From positions 1 through 9,636 of the forward strand of contig JACCZI010000211.1 of the NCBI GenBank assembly GCA_013696015.1: a stretch of 9,636 bases of DNA. Reading direction: 5' to 3'. The notes under the pieces were generated by a model. The model was not told the DNA's origin and made no database searches. It was given only the letters and a program-made list of their open reading frames with translations. The position numbers and the translations under genes are program-made. The first letter of the stretch is position 1, and every line of letters begins with the position of its first letter. The stretch comes from Nocardioidaceae bacterium (GTDB lineage Bacteria > Actinomycetota > Actinomycetes > Propionibacteriales > Nocardioidaceae). Positions 1 to 8,553 of this stretch are shown here, one piece after another.

Positions 1-1816
<1,816 letters not shown>

Positions 1817-1859
1817 CGCTGCTCTCCTTGCCGGGACCTTCAGACCACCTCGGGACTAA

Positions 1860-1865
1860 ATGCTA
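1860..1865 (-). promoter_or_regulatory. Candidate -10 box of the clpC promoter
   Basis: On the minus strand this reads TAGCAT (TANNNT form), 43 nt before the clpC start and downstream of the ClgR-type palindrome. There is no good TTGACA-like -35 hexamer 16-18 nt upstream, which fits an activator-dependent promoter but also weakens the call. Predicted transcription start is near 1853. Confidence 0.4.
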
Positions 1866-1907
1866 GTCGCAGTAGCCAACCGGGCGGCGCGCAGCGATGT
1901 TCCGGAC

Positions 1908-1924
1908 GTTCGCTCGCGGCGAAC
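1908..1924 (-). promoter_or_regulatory. Probable ClgR operator upstream of clpC
   Basis: A perfect inverted repeat GTTCGC-N5-GCGAAC lies in the lsr2-clpC gap. It matches the GTTCGC-N5-GCG motif described for ClgR, the actinobacterial activator of clp genes in Streptomyces, Corynebacterium and Mycobacterium. Its centre (1916) lies about 100 nt upstream of the clpC ATG, and about 60 nt upstream of the start point implied by the candidate -10 box at 1860-1865, a usual distance for an activator. The sequence is seen directly; binding by ClgR is inferred from the motif and the downstream gene. Confidence 0.85.
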
Positions 1925-1931
1925 CCGGAGG

Positions 1932-2264
1932 TCAGTGCGCCTCTTCGTACGCCCGGCGGACGTCGGCGGACACCCGGCCTCGGTCGGGCACGGTGTAGCC
2001 GTTCGAACGAGCCCACTCGCGGATCTCGGCGGCCGAGCCGGGGCCGGTCGAGCGCACGTTTCCACGGGAGCTGCGGCCGGAGCGGCGGCGACCGGCGCGA
2101 CGCGCCTCGGCGAGATATGTCGCCAGCGAGTCGCGGAGCCTTGTGGCATTCGCCGCGGACAGGTCGATCTCGTAGCTCACACCGTCGAGCCCGAATTCCA
2201 CGGTCTCATTGGCCTCACCGCCGTCGAGGTCGTCGACGAGCGTTATCTGTACTTTCCGCGCCAC
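1932..2264 (-). CDS. lsr2: Lsr2, nucleoid-associated xenogeneic silencer
   Basis: H-NS-like protein of Actinobacteria that binds the minor groove of AT-rich DNA and bridges it, silencing acquired genes. 110 residues (M. tuberculosis Lsr2 has 112). The N-terminal part (about 1-58), beginning MARKVQITLVDDLDGG, is the beta-hairpin/helix dimerisation domain. A basic Arg/Gly/Ser linker follows (about 58-76), then the DNA-binding domain (77-110) with the helix AAEIREWARSNGY and the AT-hook-like RGR at 95-97 in DRGRVSADV. The GTG at 2264 is chosen because it reproduces the family N-terminus and has GGAAGGA 5 nt upstream; the frame stays open to 2357, but that extension looks unlike the family. It sits between lysS (93-nt gap) and clpC (115-nt gap), as in mycobacteria. 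Confidence 0.97.
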   Translation of the reverse strand: MARKVQITLVDDLDGGEANETVEFGLDGVSYEIDLSAANATRLRDSLATYLAEARRAGRRRSGRSSRGNVRSTGPGSAAEIREWARSNGYTVPDRGRVSADVRRAYEEAH

Positions 2265-2314
2265 AGTAGTCCTTCCAGAGTCAGCCCCCGCGGAAACCAT
2301 TCTTCCTTCGCCGC

Positions 2315-2320
2315 AGGATA
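2315..2320 (-). promoter_or_regulatory. Candidate -10 box of an lsr2 promoter
   Basis: The minus strand reads TATCCT in the 93-nt lysS-lsr2 gap. A TTGTGC hexamer at 2341-2346 is a possible -35 but lies 20 nt away, longer than ideal; with the overlapping hexamer CATTAT as -10 the spacing becomes 17 nt. This gap is visibly richer in A/T than its surroundings. The implied 5' leader of lsr2 is about 45 nt and contains the GGAAGGA ribosome site. No intrinsic terminator is seen after lysS, so read-through is also possible. Confidence 0.35.
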
Positions 2321-2357
2321 ATGCCATATGAACCGCTGCAGCACAAACCCGAGTCAT

Positions 2358-3839
2358 TCAGAGGGGACGGACCAGCGGAAACAATATGGTGTCGCGGATT
2401 CCGGTACCGCTCAGGAGCCGCAGCACCCGGTCGATTCCCAACCCCATGCCACCGGTGGGAGGCATGCCGTACTCCAAGGCGGCCAGGAAGTCCTCGTCGA
2501 GGGTCATCGCGTCGAGATCCCCGCCCGCACCCCGGCGGGCCTGCGCCACCAGCAGCTCGCGCTGCTCGACCGGGTCCGACAGCTCGGAGTAGCCGGTCCC
2601 GATCTCCACCCCGGCGATCACCAGGTCCCAGGCTTCGGCGAGGCCGGGGGTGGAGCGGTGGCGGCGTGCCAGCGGGCGAGTGGCGCGGGGATAGTCCATC
2701 ACGAACGTCGGTTCGAGCAGGTCGAACTCCACGAGCTGCTCGTACAGCTCGAGGACGATGTCACCGGCCTCCCAGTGCTCAAGCAGCGGAATATCGCGCT
2801 CCGCCGCGATCCACCGCAACCGGTCAACCGGCGTTTGCGGCGTAACCTCCTGCGCCAGCGCCTCGGACACCAGGTCGTGCAGGCGCCGTTGGTGCCAGTC
2901 GCCCGTCAGGTCGACCTCGCCACCCCGCCCGTCGGGAATGACGGTGGCGTCGACGGCTCGAGCGCTTGTCACGACCAGGTGCTGCGTCAGATCCGCCATC
3001 GTCAGGTAGTCGCCGTATGCCTCATACGCCTCGAGCATTGTGAATTCGGGGTGGTGGGTCGAGTCGAGACCTTCGTTGCGAAAGGTCCGTCCAATCTCGT
3101 AGACCCGCTCCACTCCCCCGATCACTGCGCGTTTCAGATGCAGCTCAAGTGCTATACGCAGCGTCATGTCGAGGTCGAACGCATTGAAGTGCGTACGAAA
3201 GGGGCGCGCCGCAGCACCGCCTTGCAGATTGTGCAGCAGCGGCGTCTCCACCTCGACGAAGTCGCGCACATCGAGCTCGGCGCGAATCGTGGCGAGCACC
3301 CGGGCGCGCCTGCGGACCATGTCGCGGGCCTGCGGTCGGACGATCAGGTCGACGTGGCGCGACCGTACCCTCGCCTCGTCGGTGAGCGGTTTGTGCTCGA
3401 CCGGCAGCGGACGTAGCGCCTTGGCCGCCAGCTGCCAGGCATCCGCTCGGACCGACAGCTCGCCCCGGCGGCTGGTGACCACCTCCCCGGTGACCGCGAG
3501 GTGGTCGCCGATGTCCACCCGGGCCTTGAACTGCTCCAGCGAGGCGGGTCCCATGTCGCCCACGGCGAGCATCACCTGCAGCTCGGTGCCGTCACCCTCA
3601 CGGAGCCGGACGAAGCACAGCTTGCCGGTGTTGCGCAAGAAGATCACGCGGCCGGTCACCGACACCGTCGTACCGGTCGAGGCTCCGGCTCCCAGCTGGG
3701 CCGGGTCGTAGCTGTCCCGGATCGAGCGCAGGGTGTGGGTGCGGGGGACCCCGACCGGGTAGGGGTCGACGCCGGCGGCCAGCAGGGCGGCACGTTTCTC
3801 GTGTCGGATCCGTTGCTGCTCCGGCACGTCGTCAACCAT
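2358..3839 (-). CDS. lysS: Lysyl-tRNA synthetase, class II
   Basis: Charges tRNA-Lys with lysine in the cytosol. 493 residues, normal for bacterial LysS. The N-terminal OB-fold anticodon-binding domain spans about 57-140 (VSVTGRVIFLRNTGKLCFV, then GELSVRADAW). The class II catalytic core follows: RHVDLIV at 161-167, motif 2 FRNEGLDSTHHPEFTMLE (253-270), the lysine-pocket stretch GTGYSELSDPVEQR (414-427), and motif 3 GMGLGIDRVLRLL (464-476) with its ATP-binding Arg471. The N-terminus (PEQQRIRHEKRAALLAAGVDPYPVGVP) resembles the LysS encoded next to lsr2 in mycobacteria rather than LysX, and there is no N-terminal membrane domain as in LysX. The ATG lies only 9 nt after the panC stop and has no clear Shine-Dalgarno sequence, so translation probably depends on coupling to panC. 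panD and coaX, often found between panC and lysS in Actinobacteria, are absent here. Confidence 0.97.
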   Translation of the reverse strand: MVDDVPEQQRIRHEKRAALLAAGVDPYPVGVPRTHTLRSIRDSYDPAQLGAGASTGTTVSVTGRVIFLRNTGKLCFVRLREGDGTELQVMLAVGDMGPASLEQFKARVDIGDHLAVTGEVVTSRRGELSVRADAWQLAAKALRPLPVEHKPLTDEARVRSRHVDLIVRPQARDMVRRRARVLATIRAELDVRDFVEVETPLLHNLQGGAAARPFRTHFNAFDLDMTLRIALELHLKRAVIGGVERVYEIGRTFRNEGLDSTHHPEFTMLEAYEAYGDYLTMADLTQHLVVTSARAVDATVIPDGRGGEVDLTGDWHQRRLHDLVSEALAQEVTPQTPVDRLRWIAAERDIPLLEHWEAGDIVLELYEQLVEFDLLEPTFVMDYPRATRPLARRHRSTPGLAEAWDLVIAGVEIGTGYSELSDPVEQRELLVAQARRGAGGDLDAMTLDEDFLAALEYGMPPTGGMGLGIDRVLRLLSGTGIRDTILFPLVRPL

Positions 3840-3848
3840 TGCGACAGG

Positions 3849-4700
3849 CTAAGGGACCGGCGCCAGCAGCACAGCGGTGTTGTCGATCAGCCGGGTGGCA
3901 CCGAAACGCGCGGCCAGGAGCAGCCGGGCCTCCCCCGACTCAGGGGGGTCACCCAGAGCGGGGTCGGTGAGCGCGACGTAGTCGATCGCGATGCCGTCGG
4001 CGTCCTCCAAGACGGCACGCGCGGCACAGGTCACGGCCTCGGCACCCCGATCCGCGGCTGCTGTCCCTGCGTTCAGCGCGCGGGCAAGCGACGCGGCCGC
4101 CACGCGGTGTCGAGCCCGCAGGTAGCGGTTGCGCGACGACATCGCGAGGCCGTCCGGCTCCCGTACGGTGGGGACGCCCACGACGTCGATCGGCATGCAC
4201 AGGTCTCGCACCATGTTCTGCACCAGGACGAGCTGCTGGTAGTCCTTCTCGCCGAAGCCCACGTGGCTCGGCCGGATGATCGCGAAGAGCTTCGCGAGCA
4301 CCGTCAGGACACCGCGAAAGTGCGCAGGTCGGCTGCGACCCTCCAGCACGGTGCCCAGCGGCCCGGGGTCGACCGTGGTCCCGGCCATGCCCTCCGGATA
4401 GATCGTCTCGACGGCGGGCACAAAGACGATGTCGATGTGCTCACGGCTGCACACCTCCAGGTCCGCGTCCAGGCTGCGGGGATAGGTCTGCAGGTCCTCG
4501 CCGGCCGCGAACTGCATGGGATTCACGAAGATCGAGGCCACGACGACGTCGCCGTACCCCCGCGCCACCCTCATGAGTGCGCCATGGCCGTCATGCAGAG
4601 CTCCCAGCGTGGGGACGTACGCCACCGGAGAGCTGGCCAGGCGGGACGGCATCAGCGCTTCGTCCAGCTCAGCGATCGTGCGGACGACCGAGGGTTCCAT
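3849..4700 (-). CDS. panC: Pantothenate synthetase (pantoate--beta-alanine ligase)
   Basis: Joins pantoate and beta-alanine with ATP to give pantothenate, the vitamin precursor of coenzyme A. 283 residues, typical of the family. Signatures: the ATP-binding HxGH of the nucleotidyl-transferase fold in PTLGALHDGH (30-39), SIFVNPMQF (56-64), HFRGVLTVLAKL (127-138, pantoate/ATP site), GFGEKDYQQL (148-157) and the KMSKS-equivalent MSSRNRYL (187-194). The ATG at 4700 is preferred over a longer frame start at 4757: it overlaps the upstream stop as TGATG, it aligns with the family start, and the extra 19 residues are low-complexity. The overlap with the DUF2520 gene implies coupled synthesis. Pantoate would come from panB plus a ketopantoate reductase, and beta-alanine from panD; neither panB nor panD is in the window. 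Confidence 0.96.
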   Translation of the reverse strand: MEPSVVRTIAELDEALMPSRLASSPVAYVPTLGALHDGHGALMRVARGYGDVVVASIFVNPMQFAAGEDLQTYPRSLDADLEVCSREHIDIVFVPAVETIYPEGMAGTTVDPGPLGTVLEGRSRPAHFRGVLTVLAKLFAIIRPSHVGFGEKDYQQLVLVQNMVRDLCMPIDVVGVPTVREPDGLAMSSRNRYLRARHRVAAASLARALNAGTAAADRGAEAVTCAARAVLEDADGIAIDYVALTDPALGDPPESGEARLLLAARFGATRLIDNTAVLLAPVP

Positions 4701-5623
4701 CAGCGGCCGCCACGGTCCGCCGGGAATCGGGTCATCGCCGCCGCTGTCGCGTCCCACACGGCCTGGTCCAGCAGCTCAACGATCTCGCGCGCCCGACGCG
4801 GGTCCAACCGCCCGTCGTCTACCGCGTGTTCGGCAGCGGCCCGGGCCATGGTGAGGTAGGAGTCCAGCGTGGTAACCGGAGCGTCCTCGAGGGCGTCCAG
4901 ATGGGCCGCGACCGTACTCCGGTCCCCGCGGACGACGGGACCGGTCAACGCGGCGTCGCCGTAGTTCAGGGCGTTGTCGAGCGCCGCAGTCAGCAACGGG
5001 CGCAGCGTCGCTGCGGGATCCGGGACCCCGGCGGCGCGGAGCAGATCCATTGCCTGCGTCACCAGCGTGACCAGGTGGTTGGCGCCGTGTGCCAACGCGG
5101 CGTGGTACAGCGTCCGCTGGTGCTCTGACACCCAGGCGACCTCGCCGCCGAGGTCGGCCACCAGCTGCTCAGCTATGACGCAGACCGACTCGTCACCAGT
5201 CAGCCCGAAGACGCAGCCGGACAGCCGGGCGAGGTCGATGTCAGTGCCCGTGAAGGTCATCGCCGGGTGCATCGCGAGCACGGCGGCGCCTCGTGCCGCC
5301 GCCGGTGCCAGCACCGAGGTCCCGTGCCGCCCGCTGGTGTGCACCACGATCTGCCCGGACCGGATGGACCCGGAGGCGACCAGCTCGTCGACAACGCCGG
5401 CCAGCTCGTCGTCAGTGACGCTCAGCAGCAGCAACTCGCAACAGCGCGCCACCTCGCGGGGCGTCGCCACGACCGTGCCGGGCAGCAGCGTCTCGACGCG
5501 CGTCCTCGAGGCAGCCGAGCGAGCGGCTACCGCTACGACCTGATGTCCGGCTGCCCGTAGCGCGGCCGCGAGTACCGCACCGACCCGGCCCGCCCCGATC
5601 ACGCCGATCGAGTACCGCGCCAT
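4700..5623 (-). CDS. Rossmann-fold/DUF2520 dehydrogenase-like protein; candidate ketopantoate reductase
   Basis: 307 residues. The N-terminal NAD(P)-binding Rossmann domain has the dinucleotide motif IGVIGAGRVG (6-15) and a second strand ending in AVAARS (31-36). HTSG (95-98) and AMHPAMTF (117-124) follow, as in F420-dependent NADP reductase and 6-phosphogluconate dehydrogenase-like enzymes. The C-terminal helical DUF2520 domain carries YHAALAHGANHLV (173-185) and LTGPVVRGD (226-234), the expected substrate and dimer region. This is the counterpart of the mycobacterial gene beside panC (Rv3603c type). Start at 5623: GGAAGG lies 8 nt upstream and the residues MARYSIGVIGAGRVG fit the fold, whereas the in-frame start at 5653 only adds a basic tail. 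Its stop overlaps the panC start. That coupling makes reduction of ketopantoate a reasonable guess, but the substrate is not shown by the sequence. Confidence 0.9.
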   Translation of the reverse strand: MARYSIGVIGAGRVGAVLAAALRAAGHQVVAVAARSAASRTRVETLLPGTVVATPREVARCCELLLLSVTDDELAGVVDELVASGSIRSGQIVVHTSGRHGTSVLAPAAARGAAVLAMHPAMTFTGTDIDLARLSGCVFGLTGDESVCVIAEQLVADLGGEVAWVSEHQRTLYHAALAHGANHLVTLVTQAMDLLRAAGVPDPAATLRPLLTAALDNALNYGDAALTGPVVRGDRSTVAAHLDALEDAPVTTLDSYLTMARAAAEHAVDDGRLDPRRAREIVELLDQAVWDATAAAMTRFPADRGGR

Positions 5624-5655
5624 GATGTTGGCCTTCCGTCCCCATCCCCGCACAC

Positions 5656-6939
5656 TCAGCGTAGCGGCACGTCTACCAGTTCCAGCACGAGCCGCCAGGC
5701 CTCGGACTCGTCCCGGTGAGCCGCCAGGGCAACGACCGGGCCGGGAGGCAGATCGACCCGCACGCTGGCCAGACCGAGCAGACGGGCGACCGGTCCCCGA
5801 ACCAGGCGGACGGACTGGATCTTGGTTCGCCGCACTGCGTCGGTACGCCGCAGCAGCAGTCCGCGCCTGGTCACGACCAGCCCAGGGCTGACACCGACCG
5901 CAAGCCGCCGCCGCGTGACCGGAGCCAGCCAGGCCGCCCGGCGCGGCGGCTCACGCAACAGCACCGCGGCGGGGTCGGTCCCCAGCACCGTGGTCGCCAA
6001 CCCGATGGCTTGCGACCGCGGCGCCACCGGCACCAGCGTCGACACCACCTGCCGGCCGTCCTCTGACCCCGAGCCGCGCACCCCGGCAACGGTGACATCC
6101 ACCCGAACCCAGTGCAGGAGGCGCCACAACAGGGGCTCGACCAGCACCACCCCCTGCACCCGGCCGACTGGGACAGTCTGGGACCGCACGCCGAGCATGC
6201 CGTGGCGGATGCGCAGCCCCTGGTCGGATTCACGCACGGTGAAGCCGTACAGCGACGTGAAGCTGGTGAAGACGAAGCCCGCGACACCGAGAACGGCGCC
6301 GACGACCAGCACGGCGCGTACTCCCTCTCCGCCGGCTGAGGTGGCGGCCAGGCCGATCAGGGCTCCGATCACGGCCGTGACGAATCCGGTGCGCAGGAAC
6401 TGGCTGGCGAGCAGCCGACCGGGGGCCACCGTGAACAGCGGGCTCGATCGGGAGACCTCGGTCTCGCGGTCGACCACAGCGGAGCCGACCTCACCGCGGT
6501 CCAGCAGCTGTCGCCGCAGCTCGACCGCACGCGACAGCGGAAGGAAGGCCAGTCGGACGCCGGAGTCGTCGCCACCGGCCACCTCGAGCGACAGCTCGGC
6601 CATGCCGACGATGCGCGCGAGCAGGGGTTGTTGCACCTCGACCGCCTGCAGCCGCTCGATGCGGATGCGGCGCGACTGGCGGCGCAGCACCCCGGACTCG
6701 ACCCGGATCTCGTCAGCGGTGACCCGGTAGCGCGTGAACCACCACGAGGTCGCCCCCAGCAGCAGGCCGGCGACGAGGGCCACCGCCCCGGACACCGCGA
6801 TCTCGCGGCCGTCGATGCCGTCACGAGACCCGTTGATGACCCAACCCGCCCAGGCCACGACGAAGATCCCGCTGCGCAGCAGCGGTGAGAGCGGGTGCAG
6901 CCGCTGGAAGCCGCCGGCCGCAGGGGCGTCTGTGGTCAC
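5656..6939 (-). CDS. Membrane protein with three bacterial PH domains (YdbT-like)
   Basis: 427 residues. Two pairs of hydrophobic segments (about 22-35 with 48-66, and 183-203 with 207-226) alternate with three bacterial PH-like (bPH2, formerly DUF304) domains at about 67-147, 229-316 and 357-424. Each carries a version of one signature: RLQAVEVQQPLLARIVGMAELSLEV (96-120, quoted in part as RLQAVEVQQPLLARI), GRVQGVVLVEPLLWRLL (259-275) and TKIQSVRLVRGPVARLLGL (372-390). The domain plan is that of YdbT of Bacillus subtilis. YdbS/YdbT-type pairs are linked in Bacillus to envelope stress and bacteriocin resistance; the biochemical role is not known. The GTG start overlaps the preceding stop as GTGA, so the two PH genes are translationally coupled. 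The DUF2520 gene starts 32 nt further on. Confidence 0.88.
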   Translation of the reverse strand: MTTDAPAAGGFQRLHPLSPLLRSGIFVVAWAGWVINGSRDGIDGREIAVSGAVALVAGLLLGATSWWFTRYRVTADEIRVESGVLRRQSRRIRIERLQAVEVQQPLLARIVGMAELSLEVAGGDDSGVRLAFLPLSRAVELRRQLLDRGEVGSAVVDRETEVSRSSPLFTVAPGRLLASQFLRTGFVTAVIGALIGLAATSAGGEGVRAVLVVGAVLGVAGFVFTSFTSLYGFTVRESDQGLRIRHGMLGVRSQTVPVGRVQGVVLVEPLLWRLLHWVRVDVTVAGVRGSGSEDGRQVVSTLVPVAPRSQAIGLATTVLGTDPAAVLLREPPRRAAWLAPVTRRRLAVGVSPGLVVTRRGLLLRRTDAVRRTKIQSVRLVRGPVARLLGLASVRVDLPPGPVVALAAHRDESEAWRLVLELVDVPLR

Positions 6940-7427
6940 AGCCCCGAGGCCTGCGCCTCTCCGAGCGTGGTCAAGCGGTCACGCAGTCGAGCCGCCTCCG
7001 CCGGGACCAGGCCCGGGATGCGGGCCCGGGTGTCCGGTGACGCGGTGTGCAGGTGCACGGTGGCCACACCGAAGTGTCGCTGCAGCGGCCCCGCGGTGAC
7101 GTCGACCAGCTGCATTCGGCCGTAGGGGACGACCTCGCAACGCAGGAACATGATGCCGCGTCGGACGAACAGGTCGTCATCGCGTTCGGCGTACGCCCAC
7201 GACGCCACGCTGCGACCGATCATTGACCAGGCCACTGGCACCGCCGCCACGAGCACCGTCACACCCGCTACGAGCAACCATCGGCCATATGAGACCAGCA
7301 ACGCCTCAACCCCGAGCGCGACGACGATGACCGCTGCCAGCCCGACCAGCACCCACCGGCGCAGCGACGCCAACCTCGGACTGACTCCTACCCAAGGCGC
7401 CCCGGGTACGGCGAACAGGTCATCCAC
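6936..7427 (-). CDS. Small membrane protein with one bacterial PH domain (YdbS-like)
   Basis: 163 residues. After a short N-terminal tail (MDDLFAVPGAPWVGVSP) come two hydrophobic segments, about 25-46 and 50-70. One bPH2 (DUF304-type) domain follows at about 78-155, with RRGIMFLRCEVVPYGRMQ (89-106) and DVTAGPLQRHFGVATVHLHT (109-128), the same pattern as the three repeats in the next gene. The pairing of a one-domain and a three-domain protein is the YdbS-YdbT arrangement, and the two probably form one membrane complex. The GTG at 7427 is the first start after an in-frame stop at 7437-7439. Its Shine-Dalgarno sequence is poor, so it may rely on coupling to the lipoprotein gene, whose stop lies 23 nt upstream. 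Confidence 0.85.
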   Translation of the reverse strand: MDDLFAVPGAPWVGVSPRLASLRRWVLVGLAAVIVVALGVEALLVSYGRWLLVAGVTVLVAAVPVAWSMIGRSVASWAYAERDDDLFVRRGIMFLRCEVVPYGRMQLVDVTAGPLQRHFGVATVHLHTASPDTRARIPGLVPAEAARLRDRLTTLGEAQASGL

Positions 7428-7450
7428 CCCACCAGGCTACGGCGCCAGGC

Positions 7451-8431
7451 TCAGAGGAGTTCCTTGTCCTGGAGGTAGGTCTCCGCGACGTCAGCGGCCT
7501 TCTGGCGGTCGATATCGACCTGACCGTTGAGCATCGCAAGGTCCTCGGTTGTCAGCGTGGCGGACAGCTCGTTGAGCACGTCGGCGATGTCCGGGTTCTG
7601 GTCGAGGAACTCGGTGTTGACGGCGGGGATCAGGTTCTGCGCCGGCTGGATGCCCATGTCGTCCTCGAGCAGTACCAGACCGAGCTGGTCCAACGTAGCG
7701 TCGGTGGTGCCGGTCAGACCGAGCTGCGCCTCGCCCTCAAGCACGGCGTCCTTGGTCTGCTGGGTGCCAAAACCGGTGTCAATGATGCTTTCGATCTCGA
7801 TTCCGTAGACCTCGGTCAGGCCGCCCTCGCAGTCCGAGCGGCCCTCGCAGTCCGGGGCCGCCGCCAACGTCACGGCGTCGCCGACGCCGGCGACCTCGGA
7901 CAGCTTCGAGACACCGTTGCTGTCGGCGTACTCCTGGGTCACGAAGAAGGCGTTCTGGTCGGTAGCCTGCGACGGGTCGAGCATCGTGACGCCTGCGTCG
8001 GCGGCCAGCGGCTCGAGCTCCGACAACGCCTTCTGCGGGTCGTTGGTCGTGAACGCCTCGTCACCGTTGAGCTGGTCTGCGATGCCGGCGAGATACTCGG
8101 GCACCACGTCGATCTGACCTTTCCGGAGCCCGGGAAGGTACAGGTCGCGCGTCCCGACCAGGTTGAAGTCGACGGTGTAGCCGGCGGCTTCCAGCACCTG
8201 TCGATACATCTCGGCCATGATCTGCATCTCGGTGAAGTCCTGGCCCGACATCGAGATCGTGCCCTTCTCGTCCTCGGTCGCACCGCCGCTGCTGGGGGTG
8301 TCGCTGGGAGTGTCACTGCCGCCCGGGGTGAGGGTGCTGGATTCGTCGCTGCCGCACGCCCCTGCCGTCATGAGCGCGCCAATCGCGAGCATCGAGCCAA
8401 GGAGCGTACGCATGCTAAGTCGAGTGCCCAT
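7451..8431 (-). CDS. Osmoprotectant ABC transporter substrate-binding lipoprotein (OpuAC/OpuBC family)
   Basis: Captures a quaternary-ammonium compound (glycine betaine, carnitine, choline or a relative) outside the membrane and passes it to the permeases encoded upstream. 326 residues. A lipoprotein signal peptide (1-25) ends at Cys26 in LMTAGACGS, followed by a Ser/Thr/Pro/Gly-rich tether (27-56). The binding domain starts near 58 (ISMSGQDFTEMQIMAEMY) and contains LVGTRDLYLPGLRKGQIDVV (91-110) and PEYLAGI (111-117), typical of this family. Cys195 and Cys201 (DCEGRSDCEGG) probably form a disulfide. The ATG at 8431 is chosen because AGAAGGTGG lies 8 nt upstream and a normal signal peptide follows; the open frame reaches 8506 but the extension is basic and implausible. 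Exact ligand is uncertain. Confidence 0.93.
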   Translation of the reverse strand: MGTRLSMRTLLGSMLAIGALMTAGACGSDESSTLTPGGSDTPSDTPSSGGATEDEKGTISMSGQDFTEMQIMAEMYRQVLEAAGYTVDFNLVGTRDLYLPGLRKGQIDVVPEYLAGIADQLNGDEAFTTNDPQKALSELEPLAADAGVTMLDPSQATDQNAFFVTQEYADSNGVSKLSEVAGVGDAVTLAAAPDCEGRSDCEGGLTEVYGIEIESIIDTGFGTQQTKDAVLEGEAQLGLTGTTDATLDQLGLVLLEDDMGIQPAQNLIPAVNTEFLDQNPDIADVLNELSATLTTEDLAMLNGQVDIDRQKAADVAETYLQDKELL

Positions 8432-8468
8432 CTGGTGAACCACCTTCTGTGTCCCGCGGGAGCGTCGT

Positions 8469-8526
8469 CCCACGCGTGTCCGGATCGGCACCATCGGGCG
8501 CCACACATCACCTCAACACGCGGGGG
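8469..8526 (-). promoter_or_regulatory. Nested hairpin leader in front of the binding-protein gene
   Basis: An 11-bp inverted repeat with one mismatch (arms 8469-8479 and 8516-8526; core CGCGTGT/ACACGCG) encloses a second hairpin, GGCGCC-CGAT-GGTGCC on the minus strand (8502-8487), 6 bp with one G-U pair and a 4-nt loop. It lies 38 nt upstream of the lipoprotein start and leaves the ribosome site free. There is no U-tract, so it is not an intrinsic terminator. Roles could be mRNA stabilisation of the downstream gene, processing between permease and binding protein, or an operator. I recognise no known riboswitch class. Confidence 0.4.
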
Positions 8527-8537
8527 CGCCGACCGCA

Positions 8538-8553
8538 ACCCCTCCTCCGGGGT
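8538..8553 (-). other. Short GC-rich hairpin after the permease gene
   Basis: ACCCC-N6-GGGGT, a 5-bp stem with a 6-nt loop, 24 nt after the permease stop codon. It is not followed by a run of T on the minus strand, so a classical terminator is unlikely. It may be a processing or pausing site within the osmoprotectant operon. Confidence 0.25.

Noticed and set aside
2265..2357. N-terminal extension of lsr2 up to 2357, including an ATG after GAAGGA
   Set aside because: The GTG at 2264 has a better spaced ribosome site and reproduces the known Lsr2 N-terminus; the ATG has its purine stretch only 3 nt away.
2328..4859. Plus-strand open frames of 362 and 452 codons opposite lysS and panC
   Set aside because: Composition is Arg/His/Gly/Gln-rich with no domain; both are shadows of well-supported minus-strand genes.
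5822..6730. Plus-strand frame of 302 codons opposite the YdbT-like gene
   Set aside because: Arg/Ser/Thr-rich with no fold signature, whereas the minus-strand frame shows membrane segments and three PH repeats.
8432..8506. Extended start of the binding-protein gene at 8506
   Set aside because: It would bury the lipoprotein signal peptide behind 25 mostly basic residues and ignores the good ribosome site before 8431.
8538..8553. Intrinsic terminator between permease and binding-protein genes
   Set aside because: The stem is only 5 bp and no T-run follows on the transcribed strand, so it is listed only as a weak hairpin.
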